Shown: piece by piece, positions 13,218 to 13,462 of the stretch
Layout: each line of letters opens with the position of its first letter
Numbering within the stretch: position 1 is the stretch's first letter
From: Bacillota bacterium
Lineage (GTDB): Bacteria; Bacillota; Desulfitobacteriia; Desulfitobacteriales; Desulfitobacteriaceae
Length of the DNA stretch: 13,462 bases
Direction: 5' to 3'
NCBI GenBank assembly: GCA_021849995.1
Contig: JAJZSC010000027.1
Span: 1 to 13,462, forward strand
Position numbers and translations under genes: made by a program
Notes under the pieces: generated by a model
The model's input: the letters and a program-made list of their open reading frames with translations, nothing else
What the model was told of the DNA's origin: nothing
Databases searched by the model: none

Positions 13218-13462
13218 ATGGCTGAGATACTGTTTATTTCCCCTTTAGCTGAATTGGCAGACATTGCGAAACAGGTTTGTTCTGGTGATAGTGATATTGA
13301 TGTAACTGTTGCCAGAATGGAGGATGGTGTGATTGCTGCTATTGAAGCCGAGCAAAAAGGATATCAGGTCTTGGTTAGCCGTGGAGTTACTTCTTGGTTG
13401 ATTAAAAGATCTTCTGTTGATCTTCCGGTAGTTGATGTTCTTATCGGCGGTTATAGATCGGA
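13218..13462 (+). CDS. PrpR-N-domain regulator, N-terminal fragment (cut by window end)
   Basis: 81 codons are visible before the window ends. MAEILFISPLAELADIAKQV and VTVARMEDGVIAAIEAEQ, with VLVSRGVTSWLIKRSSVDLP, match the PrpR-type sensor domain, which has a periplasmic-binding-protein-like fold. The VSRG(V/G)T segment is the domain hallmark. In related anaerobes this domain usually precedes PAS, a sigma-54-interacting AAA+ ATPase and a Fis-type HTH, forming enhancer-binding activators of acid or CoA-ester catabolism. Those later domains lie outside the window. The ATG follows CTGGAGGA at 5-nt spacing. No sigma-54 promoter was recognised in the 190 bp upstream. Confidence 0.8.
   Translation, partial: MAEILFISPLAELADIAKQVCSGDSDIDVTVARMEDGVIAAIEAEQKGYQVLVSRGVTSWLIKRSSVDLPVVDVLIGGYRS

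Noticed and set aside
1..13462. tRNA, rRNA, riboswitch, prophage or transposase genes
   Set aside because: None was recognised by reading the sequence on either strand. The only mobile-like signals are the two non-coding GC-rich repeats.

Overview
The window looks like chromosomal DNA of an anaerobic, spore-forming, moderately AT-rich Firmicute, most like the Desulfosporosinus/Desulfitobacterium group. That placement is inferred from the gene content: a complete spoIIA operon, a clostridial-type short spoVA operon, BadF/HgdC-type activase genes, a DUF438 hemerythrin-PAS protein and a PrpR-N-type regulator. No rRNA or other taxonomic marker is present.

Layout. (1) 1-283 is a gene-free leader with a structured GC-rich repeat, an inverted repeat and a possible forespore promoter. 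(2) 284-1432 (+) encodes a DacF-type D,D-carboxypeptidase. It converges on the spoIIA operon, spoIIAA-spoIIAB-sigF (3035-1453, minus strand). (3) About 140 bp between spoIIAA and spoVAC carries two back-to-back promoter-like sites: a very good sigma-H match facing spoIIA and a sigma-G/F match facing spoVA. (4) spoVAC, spoVAD, spoVAEB and spoVAF (3201-6709, +) encode the core of the dipicolinate channel and a GerA-like protein. (5) 6818-9954 (+) holds three overlapping genes related to 2-hydroxyacyl-CoA dehydratase/benzoyl-CoA reductase systems: two HgdB-like proteins (COG3580/COG3581 type) and an ATP-dependent iron-sulfur activase. No conventional dehydratase is visible. (6) 9955-10260 is a GC-rich, hairpin-filled, non-coding repeat that shares a covarying hairpin with the repeat at the left edge. 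(7) Two minus-strand genes encode small unrecognised proteins, one Tyr/Asn/Gln-rich with a C-terminal membrane anchor. Each is followed by a hairpin terminator. (8) 11297-12593 (+) contains a possible 15-codon leader peptide overlapping a 418-aa DUF438-hemerythrin-PAS protein. (9) Next come a small membrane protein and, cut by the window end, the start of a PrpR-N-domain regulator.

How it fits together. In Bacillus subtilis, dacF, spoIIAA-AB-sigF and spoVA are adjacent and co-oriented. Here the same block is kept but the three spoIIA genes are flipped in place, which separates early (sigma-H) from forespore (sigma-F/G) transcription. SpoIIAA/SpoIIAB control sigma-F, sigma-F/G would switch on dacF and spoVA, and SpoVA proteins load dipicolinic acid into the spore. 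The activase-like trio directly follows spoVAF with no obvious terminator between, so co-expression with sporulation genes is possible but unproven. This trio is the best candidate for undescribed biochemistry in the window. The covarying hairpin repeat is the best candidate for an undescribed non-coding element.
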